From contig NZ_JAHKQB010000017.1 of the NCBI RefSeq assembly GCF_018860625.1, positions 124,001 to 188,000 of the forward strand: a stretch of 64,000 nucleotides of DNA, in the 5' to 3' direction. The position numbers were made by a program, and so were the translations under genes. This DNA comes from Paracoccus sp. C2R09 (GTDB lineage Bacteria > Pseudomonadota > Alphaproteobacteria > Rhodobacterales > Rhodobacteraceae). The notes under the pieces are model-generated. The model made no database searches. It saw nothing but the letters and a program-made list of their open reading frames with translations, and was not told the DNA's origin. Shown piece by piece: positions 19,438-27,658 of this stretch (position 1 is the first letter of the stretch; each line of letters opens with the position of its first letter).

Positions 19438-20238
19438 ATGTCGGTCGTCATCGTCATCCCCGCCCGCTTCGCCTCGACCCGCTATCCGGGCAAGCCCCTC
19501 GTGGAACTGCGCGGGGCCGATGGCCGGCCGCGCAGCCTGATCCGCCGCAGCTGGGATGCGGCCCGGCAGGCGGGCGGGGTGGACCGCGTGGTCGTCGCGA
19601 CCGATGACGACCGCATCCGCGACCATGCCGAAGGGTTCGGGGCCGAGGTCGTGATGACCAGCCCCGACTGCCGCAACGGAACCGAACGCTGCGCCGAGGC
19701 CGTCGCGAACATGGGCATCCGCCCCGAGATCGTCGTGAACCTGCAGGGCGATGCGCCGCTGACCCCCGCCTGGTTCGTCGAGGATCTGGTGGCGGGCCTG
19801 CGCGCGGCCCCCGGGGCCGAGGTCGCGACCCCGGTGCTGCGTTGCACCGGCCGGATGCGCGCCGACCTGATCGCGGATCGCCATGCCGGGCGCGTGGGCG
19901 GCACCACGGCGGTCTTCGGCCATGACGGGCACGCGCTCTACTTCTCGAAGGAGGTCATTCCCTTCGCCGCGGGCGAATTCGCGGATGATGCGCCCAGCCC
20001 GGTCTTTCACCATGTGGGGGTCTATGCCTATCGCCCCGAGGCGCTGGACGCCTATGCGGGCTGGGGCGAAGGCATCCTCGAACGGCTGGAGGGGCTGGAG
20101 CAGCTGCGCTTCCTCGAGCGGGGGCGGAGCCTGTTCTGCGTCGAGGTGGAGGCGCGCGGCCGACAATTCTGGGAACTAAACAACCCCGAAGACGTTTCGC
20201 GGCTCGAGCGGATGATGCGGGAAATGGATATTGCCTGA
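19438..20238 (+). CDS. kdsB: 3-deoxy-manno-octulosonate cytidylyltransferase
   Basis: KdsB activates Kdo as CMP-Kdo for lipid A core or, in capsule clusters, for the Kdo linker of exported polysaccharides. The 266-residue sequence has the N-terminal nucleotide-binding PARFASTRYPGKPL and the VNLQGDAPLTP motif. It differs a little from standard KdsB (for example VELRGADGRPRSLIRRSWDAA), so this could be a second, capsule-linked copy (KpsU-like). A search for another kdsB in the genome would tell. Start at 19438 is three bases after the cysQ stop. Confidence 0.88.
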   Translation: MSVVIVIPARFASTRYPGKPLVELRGADGRPRSLIRRSWDAARQAGGVDRVVVATDDDRIRDHAEGFGAEVVMTSPDCRNGTERCAEAVANMGIRPEIVVNLQGDAPLTPAWFVEDLVAGLRAAPGAEVATPVLRCTGRMRADLIADRHAGRVGGTTAVFGHDGHALYFSKEVIPFAAGEFADDAPSPVFHHVGVYAYRPEALDAYAGWGEGILERLEGLEQLRFLERGRSLFCVEVEARGRQFWELNNPEDVSRLERMMREMDIA

Positions 20239-20440
20239 GGCGAATGCCGAAAGGGATTGCCAATAAAATCGCGCGTGTTTGGGGCAGTTTATGAATAATT
20301 TATTAACGCTGCCGGATTTCCTTGGCGGCACCATGCCTATCAAATAATCTGCTCATTGAAAATTGTGGCCGCGCGTGCTTATTCGCGATGGCCAATTCCG
20401 GCGGATGACATTCGCCACTTGTTAAGAAAGTAGGGACGAT
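20239..20440 (+). promoter_or_regulatory. AT-rich leader before galU
   Basis: This 202-base gap is clearly richer in A and T than the rest of the window (for example CAGTTTATGAATAATTTATT at 20285-20304). A loose sigma-70-like pair, TTGAAA at 20356-20361 and TATTCG at 20380-20385 with 18 bases between, lies about 60 bases before the galU start. AT-rich leaders of polysaccharide genes are common targets of Ros/MucR-type zinc-finger repressors in alphaproteobacteria; that is inference here. Confidence 0.4.
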
Positions 20441-21337
20441 ATGGGTCGCAAGGTTACGAAAGCCATCTTTCCGGTTGCAGGTCTGGGAACCCGGTTCCTG
20501 CCGGCCACCAAGAGCATCCCGAAAGAGATCCTGTCGCTGGTGGACAAGCCGCTGATCCAATACGCGATCGACGAGGCCCGCGCGGCAGGCATCGAGGAGT
20601 TCATTTTCGTGACCTCGCGCGGCAAGGGTGCGCTCGAGGACTATTTCGACCACGCCCACGAGCTGGAATCGAGCCTGCGCAAGTCCGGCAAGGACAAGCT
20701 GCTGGAAACCCTGCGTGCCACGAACATGGATTCGGGCGCCATCGCCTATATCCGCCAGCACAAGGCCCTGGGCCTGGGCCATGCCGTCTGGTGCGCGCGT
20801 CGCCTGCTGCAGGAGGACGAGCCCTTCGCCGTCGTCCTGACCGATGACGTGATCCAGGGCGAGCCGCCCTGCCTGCAGCAGATGATCGAGGCCTACGAGG
20901 AGACCGGCGGCAGCATGGTCGCCACGATGGAGGTCCCGACCGAGAAGGTGTCCTCCTATGGGGTGCTGGACGTGGCCGAGGACATGGGCGCGATCGTCCG
21001 TGCCAAGGGCATGGTCGAGAAGCCCGCCGCCGGCACGCAGCCCTCGAACCTGGCGGTGATCGGTCGCTACATCCTTGCGCCGACCGTGATGCAGAACCTC
21101 AACAAGCTGAAGCAGGGCGCCGGTGGCGAGATCCAGCTGACCGATGCCATCGCCGACGAGATCGCGGAAGGTCGCGACGTCTTCGGCCTGCGCTTCCGTG
21201 GCCAGCGCTTCGATTGCGGCTCGAAGGCGGGCTTCCTGCAGGCGACCGTGGCCTTCGGCCTGGAGCGCGACGACCTGAAGGACGAATTCGCCGAATATCT
21301 CAGCGACGTCATGGCGATGCGCCGCGCGGCCGAGTAA
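20441..21337 (+). CDS. galU: UTP-glucose-1-phosphate uridylyltransferase
   Basis: GalU makes UDP-glucose from UTP and glucose-1-phosphate. The 298-residue protein has the nucleotidyltransferase start KAIFPVAGLGTRFLPATKSI. It continues with PKEILSLVDKPLIQYAIDEA, the family motif LTDDVI for metal binding, and FDCGSKAGFLQATV at the C-terminus. UDP-glucose feeds galE, five bases downstream, and the glycosyltransferases after it. The glucose-1-phosphate could come from the phosphomanno/glucomutase at 27659. Confidence 0.97.
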   Translation: MGRKVTKAIFPVAGLGTRFLPATKSIPKEILSLVDKPLIQYAIDEARAAGIEEFIFVTSRGKGALEDYFDHAHELESSLRKSGKDKLLETLRATNMDSGAIAYIRQHKALGLGHAVWCARRLLQEDEPFAVVLTDDVIQGEPPCLQQMIEAYEETGGSMVATMEVPTEKVSSYGVLDVAEDMGAIVRAKGMVEKPAAGTQPSNLAVIGRYILAPTVMQNLNKLKQGAGGEIQLTDAIADEIAEGRDVFGLRFRGQRFDCGSKAGFLQATVAFGLERDDLKDEFAEYLSDVMAMRRAAE

Positions 21338-21341
21338 TTCC

Positions 21342-22328
21342 ATGGCGGACAAGGTACTGGTGACCGGGGGTGCGGGCTATATCGGCTCGCATGCCTGCAA
21401 GGCGCTGGCGAAGGCGGGTTTCGTCCCCGTCACGCTGGACAATTTCTCGACCGGCTGGCGCGATGCGGTGAAATTCGGTCCGGTGGTCGAAGCCGACCTG
21501 ATGGACCGCGCCGCGCTGGATGCGGCCTTTGCCGAACATCGGCCCGTGGCCGTCCTGCATTTCGCGGCGCTGAGCCAGGTGGGCGAGGCGATGGCCGAGC
21601 CGGGCAAGTACTGGCGCAACAATGTCGCGGGATCGCTGAACCTGATCGAGGCGACCATCGCCGCGGGCGTGAAGCATTTCGTGTTCAGTTCCACCTGCGC
21701 GACCTATGGCGACCGCGACGGCGAGGTTCTGGACGAGGATACCCCGCAGGCGCCCCTGAACGCCTATGGTGCAAGCAAGCGCGCGATCGAGGACATGCTC
21801 GTCGATTTCGAGGCCTCGCACGGGCTGCAGCATGTCATCTTCCGCTACTTCAACGTCGCGGGCGCGGACCCGGATGCCGAGGTCGGTGAATTCCACCGCC
21901 CCGAGACGCATCTGATCCCGCTGATCCTGGATGCGGTGGACGGCAAGCGCGCGGCGCTGACCATCCACGGCACGGATTATCCGACGGCGGACGGCACCTG
22001 CATCCGCGACTATGTCCATGTGATGGACCTGGTCGATGCGCATGTGAAGGGTCTCGAATGGCTGCGCGCCGACAAGGGCAGCCAGGTGTTCTGCCTTGGC
22101 ACCGGCGACGGCTTCTCGGTCCGAGAGGTTGTCGATGCGACCCGCCACGTCACCAATCGCGAGGTGCCGATGGTCGATGGTCCGCGTCGTGGCGGCGATG
22201 CAGTCAAGCTGGTCTGCGGCAGCCAGCGCGCCAAGACCGATCTGGGCTGGACGCCCGACCGGTCGACGATGAAGCAGATGATCACCGACGCGTGGCGCTG
22301 GCACCAGTCGGGCAACTATCAGGCGTGA
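21342..22328 (+). CDS. galE: UDP-glucose 4-epimerase
   Basis: An extended short-chain dehydrogenase of 328 residues with the NAD site TGGAGYIGSHACKAL. It has the catalytic Ser in FSSTCATYG, the YxxxK pair in YGASKRAIEDML, and RYFNVAGADPDAEVGE as in GalE. It interconverts UDP-glucose and UDP-galactose, or the GlcNAc/GalNAc forms in broader enzymes. Its stop overlaps the GTG start of the next glycosyltransferase (GTGA), linking precursor supply to glycan assembly. Confidence 0.96.
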   Translation: MADKVLVTGGAGYIGSHACKALAKAGFVPVTLDNFSTGWRDAVKFGPVVEADLMDRAALDAAFAEHRPVAVLHFAALSQVGEAMAEPGKYWRNNVAGSLNLIEATIAAGVKHFVFSSTCATYGDRDGEVLDEDTPQAPLNAYGASKRAIEDMLVDFEASHGLQHVIFRYFNVAGADPDAEVGEFHRPETHLIPLILDAVDGKRAALTIHGTDYPTADGTCIRDYVHVMDLVDAHVKGLEWLRADKGSQVFCLGTGDGFSVREVVDATRHVTNREVPMVDGPRRGGDAVKLVCGSQRAKTDLGWTPDRSTMKQMITDAWRWHQSGNYQA

Positions 22329-23374
22329 ATCCTCGGCCGGGCCCTTTATGGGGGGCCTGGCTGGCCTATCGCTTGCGCTGGAAGCGGCGCGAGCTGATCT
22401 GGCGGGCGATCCGGGCGCGGCGCGCGCTGCGGCCCATCGCGGACCGCACCGGCGGGCTGGCGCCCGACGCGATCATCGCCGTCGCCACATTGCGCAACGA
22501 GATGGCGCATCTTCGCGAATTCCTTGCACATCACCGCGGGTTGGGCGTCGATCATTTTCTGGTCGTGGACAATGGCAGCACCGACGGATCGCGCGCCTTT
22601 CTGGCAGCCCAGCCCGACGTGTCGCTTTGGCATTGCAGGGCGGGTTATCGCGACGCGCGTTTCGGGCTGGACTGGGCGAATGCGCTGCTGATGCGTCACG
22701 GGGCAGGGCGTTGGTGCCTGACGCTGGATGCGGATGAACTGCTGATCTATCCCGATCACGACCGGCGGGGCCTGCGAGAGCTGACGGCGCATCTGGACCG
22801 CCGGGGGATCCGGGGCATGGGTGCGGTGATGCTGGATCTCTATCCGGGGGGACGGCTGGGAACCGAGGATGCGGCCCCCAATGCGCCCCTGACCGAACGC
22901 CTGCCCTGGTTCGATCCGGGGCCATGGCGCCGCCGACGCATGATGCCGCGCCGGAACCTGTGGTTGCAGGGCGGGGTGCGGGACCGGGTCTTCTTCGCGG
23001 ACGACCCCGCCCGGGCGCCCACGATGAACAAGCTGCCGCTGATGCGCTGGACCTGGCGGCAGGTCTATGTGAACTCGACCCACAGCATGCTGCCGCCGCA
23101 TCTCAACCAGCTTTATGACGGGCCGGGGGATGCGCGGCTCTCGGGGGTGTTGCTGCATGCGAAATTCGCCGCGGGCATCGTCGATCGGTCACAAGAGGAA
23201 CTGACCCGCCGACAGCATTTCGCCGATCCCGACCGCTATGCGGCCTATCACCGGGCGATCCTGCAACGACCCGTCCTGCGCGGCCCCGCATCCGTCCGCC
23301 ATGAGGGATGGAGGCAGCTGGTGGATCTGGGCATCATGGGCACGGGTGACTGGCTGCGGCCCGACGACCACTGA
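22325..23374 (+). CDS. Family 2-like glycosyltransferase (first of a tandem pair)
   Basis: The 349-residue protein starts at a GTG that overlaps the galE stop. The GT-A fold is suggested by AVATLRNEMAHLREFL for nucleotide binding, then VVDNGSTDGSRAFL, and LDADELLIYP as the metal-binding DxD. It shares most of its motifs with the next gene (TLRNE, the NGSTDGS/NDSTDGS loop, QPDVSLW, WCLT-D-DE, LDLYP/LDMYP, and a C-terminal VNSTH), so the pair arose by duplication. No membrane helix or signal is seen, so it acts in the cytoplasm. Donor and acceptor are unknown; UDP-hexose from galU/galE is plausible. Confidence 0.82.
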   Translation: MNPRPGPLWGAWLAYRLRWKRRELIWRAIRARRALRPIADRTGGLAPDAIIAVATLRNEMAHLREFLAHHRGLGVDHFLVVDNGSTDGSRAFLAAQPDVSLWHCRAGYRDARFGLDWANALLMRHGAGRWCLTLDADELLIYPDHDRRGLRELTAHLDRRGIRGMGAVMLDLYPGGRLGTEDAAPNAPLTERLPWFDPGPWRRRRMMPRRNLWLQGGVRDRVFFADDPARAPTMNKLPLMRWTWRQVYVNSTHSMLPPHLNQLYDGPGDARLSGVLLHAKFAAGIVDRSQEELTRRQHFADPDRYAAYHRAILQRPVLRGPASVRHEGWRQLVDLGIMGTGDWLRPDDH

Positions 23375-23457
23375 TTCCCCTTGCCAATTCCGGTGCCGCC
23401 GCACATTCCTAGGGTCATGACGTCCTTGAGCAACCTTGGAAACCGGGGCCGGATGCC

Positions 23458-24486
23458 ATGACGCGCGTGGCCCGGCTTCCCCTGCCCGAACGCATCCGCC
23501 GCCGGGCAGAGCGGCAGTACCTGATCGCCCGCGCCTACAACCGCCGCCGGGCGCTGAAATCCATGGTCGACCGCACCGCGCAGATCCGCAGGGGCGACAT
23601 CCTGGCCTTCGTCACCTTGCGCAACGAACGTATCAGGCTGCCCTATTTCCTCGAATATTACCGGGCGATGGGGGTGAACCATTTCCTGTTCGTGAACAAC
23701 GACAGCACCGATGGCAGCGGGAACTACCTGGCGGAACAGCCGGACGTGTCGCTGTGGTGGACCGATGCCGGCTACAAGAAATCCCGCTTCGGGATGGACT
23801 GGATGAACCGCCTGCTGGCCAGATACGGGCATGGCCACTGGTGCCTGACGGTCGACCCGGACGAATTCCTGGTTTACCCGCATTGCGATACCCGGCCGCT
23901 CTCGGCGCTGACGGGGTGGCTGGAGGCGTCCGACAGGCGGTCCTTTCCGGCGATGCTTCTGGACATGTATCCCAAGGGCGCGATCGAGGATCAGCCCTAT
24001 GCCGAGGGGCAGGACCCGTTCGAGATCGCGCGCTGGTTCGATCCAGTCAACTACTCGATCAGCAAGAACTGGTTCTATGGCAACCTGTGGATCCAGGGGG
24101 GGCCGCGGACGCGAAACTTCTTTCGGGCCGATCCGCTGTCGGGGCCCGCGCTGAACAAGATCCCGCTGATCAAGTGGCACTGGCGCTATGCCTATGTCAG
24201 TTCGACCCACATGGCCCTGCCACGCCATCTGAACCATGTCTATGACGAGGATGGCGGCGAACAGGCCTCGGGCAGCCTGCTGCATGCCAAGTTCCTGTCG
24301 ACCTTCGCGGAAAAATCCGCCGAGGAACTGGACCGGCGCCAGCATTACGCCAACAGCAAGGAATACCGCGCCTATCACGCGGGGCTGACGCGCGGCACCG
24401 ATCTGTGGTGCAGCGAATCGCGCGAATATGTCGATTGGCAGCAGCTCGAGGATATCGGCCTGATCTCTCGGGGGAACTGGGCATGA
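23458..24486 (+). CDS. Family 2-like glycosyltransferase (second of a tandem pair)
   Basis: A 342-residue paralogue of the preceding gene. It keeps AFVTLRNERIRLPYFLEYY, FVNNDSTDGSGNYL and WCLTVDPDEFLVYP, where DPD replaces DAD in the metal motif. It also has a C-terminal region with YVSSTHMALPRHLNH. An 83-base gap separates it from the first copy and could hold its own promoter; none was identified. Its stop overlaps the next start in ATGA. The substitution in the metal motif and divergent C-terminus suggest the two enzymes add different sugars or linkages. Confidence 0.82.
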   Translation: MTRVARLPLPERIRRRAERQYLIARAYNRRRALKSMVDRTAQIRRGDILAFVTLRNERIRLPYFLEYYRAMGVNHFLFVNNDSTDGSGNYLAEQPDVSLWWTDAGYKKSRFGMDWMNRLLARYGHGHWCLTVDPDEFLVYPHCDTRPLSALTGWLEASDRRSFPAMLLDMYPKGAIEDQPYAEGQDPFEIARWFDPVNYSISKNWFYGNLWIQGGPRTRNFFRADPLSGPALNKIPLIKWHWRYAYVSSTHMALPRHLNHVYDEDGGEQASGSLLHAKFLSTFAEKSAEELDRRQHYANSKEYRAYHAGLTRGTDLWCSESREYVDWQQLEDIGLISRGNWA

Positions 24487-26171
24487 CGCAGGCGGCAAGG
24501 CTGGGGGTGGTGCTGCTGTGCCATGCGCAGCTGGACATCGCGGCGCGGATGGCGCGGATCTGGGTCGAGGGCGGGGCCAGGGTCGCCGTCCATGTCGATG
24601 CCAAGGCGCCCCGATCGGCGTTTGCCCGGATGAAGGCCGATCTGGCCGACCTGCCCGAGGTGGTCTTTTCCCGCAGGCGGCAATGCGACTGGGGGCGGTT
24701 CAACCTGGTCGCGGCCACGCAGGACGCGGCCGAGCTGCTGCTGGAACGTTTCCCCGACCGGACGCATGTCTTCCTGGCCTCGGGGTCCTGCCTGCCGCTG
24801 CGGCCCGTCCGCGACCTTGCGGCCTATCTGGGTGCGCATCACGACCGCGATCATATCGAGAGCGTGACCGCATTCGATGTCGGATGGACGGTGGGCGGGC
24901 TGAACGAGGAACGCTTCACGCTGTTCTATCCGCTGGACTGGCGCAGGCATCGCTGGGCCTTCGACCGGCTGGTCGAACTGCAGCGCAGGCTGAAGGTCCG
25001 GCGGACCCTGCCGAAGGGGGTGATCCCGCATCTGGGGTCGCAATGGTGGTGCCTGACGGCCTCCACGCTGCGCGCCATCCTGTCCGACCCGAAGCGTCCG
25101 GTCTTCGACCGCTACTTCCGGCTCAGCTGGATCCCGGACGAGAGCTATTTCCAGACGCTGGCCCGCCGCCATTCCCTGCAGATCGAGAGCCGGTCGCTGA
25201 CCCTTGCCAAGTTCGACCACGAGGGGCGGCCCTATCAGCTGTATGACGATCATGCGCGGATGCTGGAGGAATCGCACTGCTTCGTCGCGCGCAAGGTCTG
25301 GCCGGGGGCCAAGGGGCTGCTGGCGCATTTCCCGCGCCCGGCTGCAGGCATGCCCGATACCAGCCCCCCGCGTCCCGAGCGGTTCGAGCGGGTGATCAAC
25401 CGCACCGTTCGCAGGCGTCTTCTGGGGCGGCCCGGACTCTACATGCAGTCGCGCTTTCCGCGCAAGGATGCCGAGAACGGCAAGACTTCGGCCGAATACG
25501 CGGTGTTCCACGGGTTCAGCGACATCTTTCCGGGGTTCGAGCCGTGGCTGGCCAGGGCCATCGACGCCGATGTGCATGGCCACCTCATGGGTCCCGAAAT
25601 GGCCGAATTCGCGGGCAGGCCCGAGATCGGCCCCGGCGCGATATCGTCGAGCACCCTGATCCGCGACCGCGACCCGCAGGGATTCCTGACCTCGTTGATC
25701 CGGGTGACACCGCGGATGCAGGCATTCCAGTTCAGTCCGCGCGACAACCAGGCGCTGAACTGGTTCATGGCGACCGACAGCAATGCCACGATCAACGTGG
25801 TGACCGGGGCATGGTTGCTGCCGCTTCTGGATTGCGACATGCCCTTCGACGACATCCGGCGCGTGACCGCCATCCTGCAGCGGGCCGAGCTGGAGAACCT
25901 GAACGTGCTGAATTCGGTCTGGGTCAAGGCGCGGGTCCAGATCCACGAGCTGACGGATTTCCTGGCGCGTCCGCAGGCGGTGATGATGCAGGCCCTTCAG
26001 CATCTGCCGCAGAAGGGGCCCGCACCGACCGATCTGCCCGCGATGCGCGACATGACCGGGCTGTCCGAATTGCTGCGCCGGTTGCGCAATTCCGGGCTGC
26101 AGCCCCGCATGTCGGGCGACGGTCTGCCCGTCCACGACATTCCATCATCCGAAAGGACCGCCGCCGAATGA
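24483..26171 (+). CDS. Core-2/I-branching-like glycosyltransferase with extra C-terminal domain
   Basis: The first 270 or so of 562 residues resemble the GT14 Core-2/I-branching fold. They begin GVVLLCHAQLDIAARMARIW, then VAVHVDAKAP, FLASGSCLPLRPVRDLAAYL and a SQWWCLTASTLRAIL block. Residues about 330-562 form a second region that I do not recognise as an enzyme. It includes YAVFHGFSDIFPGFEPWLAR and QALNWFMATDSNATINVVTG. In related Rhodobacteraceae such proteins are annotated as beta-1,6-N-acetylglucosaminyltransferases with a domain of unknown function. ATGA overlaps couple it to both neighbours. It is cytoplasmic by sequence. Confidence 0.75.
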   Translation: MTQAARLGVVLLCHAQLDIAARMARIWVEGGARVAVHVDAKAPRSAFARMKADLADLPEVVFSRRRQCDWGRFNLVAATQDAAELLLERFPDRTHVFLASGSCLPLRPVRDLAAYLGAHHDRDHIESVTAFDVGWTVGGLNEERFTLFYPLDWRRHRWAFDRLVELQRRLKVRRTLPKGVIPHLGSQWWCLTASTLRAILSDPKRPVFDRYFRLSWIPDESYFQTLARRHSLQIESRSLTLAKFDHEGRPYQLYDDHARMLEESHCFVARKVWPGAKGLLAHFPRPAAGMPDTSPPRPERFERVINRTVRRRLLGRPGLYMQSRFPRKDAENGKTSAEYAVFHGFSDIFPGFEPWLARAIDADVHGHLMGPEMAEFAGRPEIGPGAISSSTLIRDRDPQGFLTSLIRVTPRMQAFQFSPRDNQALNWFMATDSNATINVVTGAWLLPLLDCDMPFDDIRRVTAILQRAELENLNVLNSVWVKARVQIHELTDFLARPQAVMMQALQHLPQKGPAPTDLPAMRDMTGLSELLRRLRNSGLQPRMSGDGLPVHDIPSSERTAAE

Positions 26172-27571
26172 CCTCATCGTTTCGCAGCTTCGTCGTCCTT
26201 GCCGAAATGCGTACGGGCTCCAACCTGCTGGAGGCCACGCTGAACGGCATTCGGGGCGTCACCTGCCATGGCGAGGCGTTCAACCCCTACATGATGGGCT
26301 GGCCCGACAAGGACGAACTGGCAGGCATCACCCGCGCCGAACGCGAGGCCGACCCGCTGCCCCTGCTGGAACGCCTGACCGACCGGCCGGGGCATCTGCC
26401 GGGGTTCCGGTATTTCCACGACCACGATCCGCGGGTCTTCGACGCGATCATGCAGGATCGCCGCTGCGCCAAAATCGTGCTGACGCGCAACCCGCTGGAC
26501 AGCTATGTCTCGACCCGGCTGGCATGGGAAACCAACCAGTGGAAGCTGAACGAGAACGAGACCCCGATCCCCGCCGCCATCACCTATGACGGGGCCGAGT
26601 TCCGCGAGAACCTGACCGCGATCGAGCGTTTCCAGTCGAAGGTCATGCATTGGCTGCAGGTCACCGGCCAGACGGGGTTCTGGCTGGGATACGAGGATCT
26701 GCGCGATGCGGATGTGATGACCGGGCTGGTCCACTGGCTGGGCCGGACCGACATCCCGCGCGTCGAACCCGCCAGCGACCAGGTGCCCCAGAACCCAAGG
26801 GAGCTGTCCGAGAAGGTCACCAATTTCCATGAGATGCAGGCCGATCTGCAGACGCTCGATCCGTTCATGCTGCGCCGCATTCCGAATTTCGAACCACGGC
26901 GGGGGCCGTCGGTCCCCAGCTTCAGCGCGGTCGATGCGGGGCGGGGGTTGCTGTTCATGCCCGTCCGCGGCGGGGCGGGGGTGGCCCTGCGCGACTGGAT
27001 GGCCGGGCTGGGGCAGGTCTCGGGGGATTTCACGCAAACAAGCCTGCGCCAGTGGAAGCGCGGGCATCCGGGGCATCGCAGCTTCTCGGTGCTGCGTCAC
27101 CCGCTGGACCGGGCCTGGGCCGCCTTCGGACAGGTGCTGACGGACGCGCCCACGGATCTGCGCGCGACATTGCGCGACCTGCACAGGGTCGATCTGCCCG
27201 ATCCGGTCGCCCCCGATGCGCTGGACCCCGATGAACAGATCCGCATCTTCGGGCAGTTCCTTGCCTTCCTGAAGCGCAACCTGAACGGCCAGACGACCCT
27301 GCCGACCCATCCGGGTTGGGCCAGCCAGTCCGAGGTGATCGCGGGCTTCGCGCGCTTCGCATCCCCCGACATGCTGATCCGAGAGGAGCGCCTGTCCGAG
27401 GAGATGGAGATGCTGGCGCGCGCGGTGGGGCTGCCGGATATCGATACATCGGCATTGCAGATGGCATCCTTGCCCGATCATCTGCGGGACCGGGCGCTGA
27501 TCAAGGCCGCGAAGGCCGCCTATATCCGCGATTACGTGGCCTTCGGGTTCGAGGACCCCGAATCGTCATAA
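26168..27571 (+). CDS. Sulfotransferase with two sulfotransferase-like halves
   Basis: The 467-residue protein has a PAPS 5'-phosphosulfate loop in LAEMRTGSNLLEATL (residues 11-25) and a 3'-phosphate motif in LTRNPLDSYVSTRLA near residue 106. A second, similar pair appears later: FMPVRGGAGVALRDWM near 262 and VLRHPLDRAWAAFGQ near 307. This suggests a tandem or fused sulfotransferase. It would transfer sulfate from PAPS to a glycan made by the genes before it, releasing PAP for CysQ. It ends the block; ATGA overlap ties it to the branching-type glycosyltransferase. A deacylating or structural role for the second half cannot be excluded. Confidence 0.82.
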   Translation: MTSSFRSFVVLAEMRTGSNLLEATLNGIRGVTCHGEAFNPYMMGWPDKDELAGITRAEREADPLPLLERLTDRPGHLPGFRYFHDHDPRVFDAIMQDRRCAKIVLTRNPLDSYVSTRLAWETNQWKLNENETPIPAAITYDGAEFRENLTAIERFQSKVMHWLQVTGQTGFWLGYEDLRDADVMTGLVHWLGRTDIPRVEPASDQVPQNPRELSEKVTNFHEMQADLQTLDPFMLRRIPNFEPRRGPSVPSFSAVDAGRGLLFMPVRGGAGVALRDWMAGLGQVSGDFTQTSLRQWKRGHPGHRSFSVLRHPLDRAWAAFGQVLTDAPTDLRATLRDLHRVDLPDPVAPDALDPDEQIRIFGQFLAFLKRNLNGQTTLPTHPGWASQSEVIAGFARFASPDMLIREERLSEEMEMLARAVGLPDIDTSALQMASLPDHLRDRALIKAAKAAYIRDYVAFGFEDPESS

Positions 27572-27584
27572 GTGTTTCACGTGA

Positions 27585-27601
27585 AGCCGAAAAATTCGGC
27601 T
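27585..27601 (+). terminator. Hairpin after the sulfotransferase gene
   Basis: AGCCGA (27585-27590) pairs with TCGGCT (27596-27601) around AAAAT, 13 bases after the stop. It is followed by GAACAGGAAAAGGG rather than a T run. It may be an mRNA end-stabilising hairpin or a weak terminator in tandem with the next one. Confidence 0.45.
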
Positions 27602-27610
27602 GAACAGGAA

Positions 27611-27639
27611 AAGGGCCGCGCATTCCCGCGCGGCCCCTT
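27611..27639 (-). terminator. Rho-independent terminator of the phosphomutase gene
   Basis: GGGCCGCGC (27613-27621) pairs perfectly with GCGCGGCCC (27628-27636) around a six-base loop. On the minus strand the hairpin is followed by TTTTCC, fitting termination of the phosphomutase gene whose stop is at 27659. In the other direction it may also stop the glycan operon. Confidence 0.82.
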
Positions 27640-27658
27640 CCAATTTTCGGCCTGTGGA

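Noticed and set aside
20285..20305. CtrA-like box in the AT-rich galU leader
   Set aside because: Only the second half (TTAAC) is present; there is no TTAA seven bases before it.
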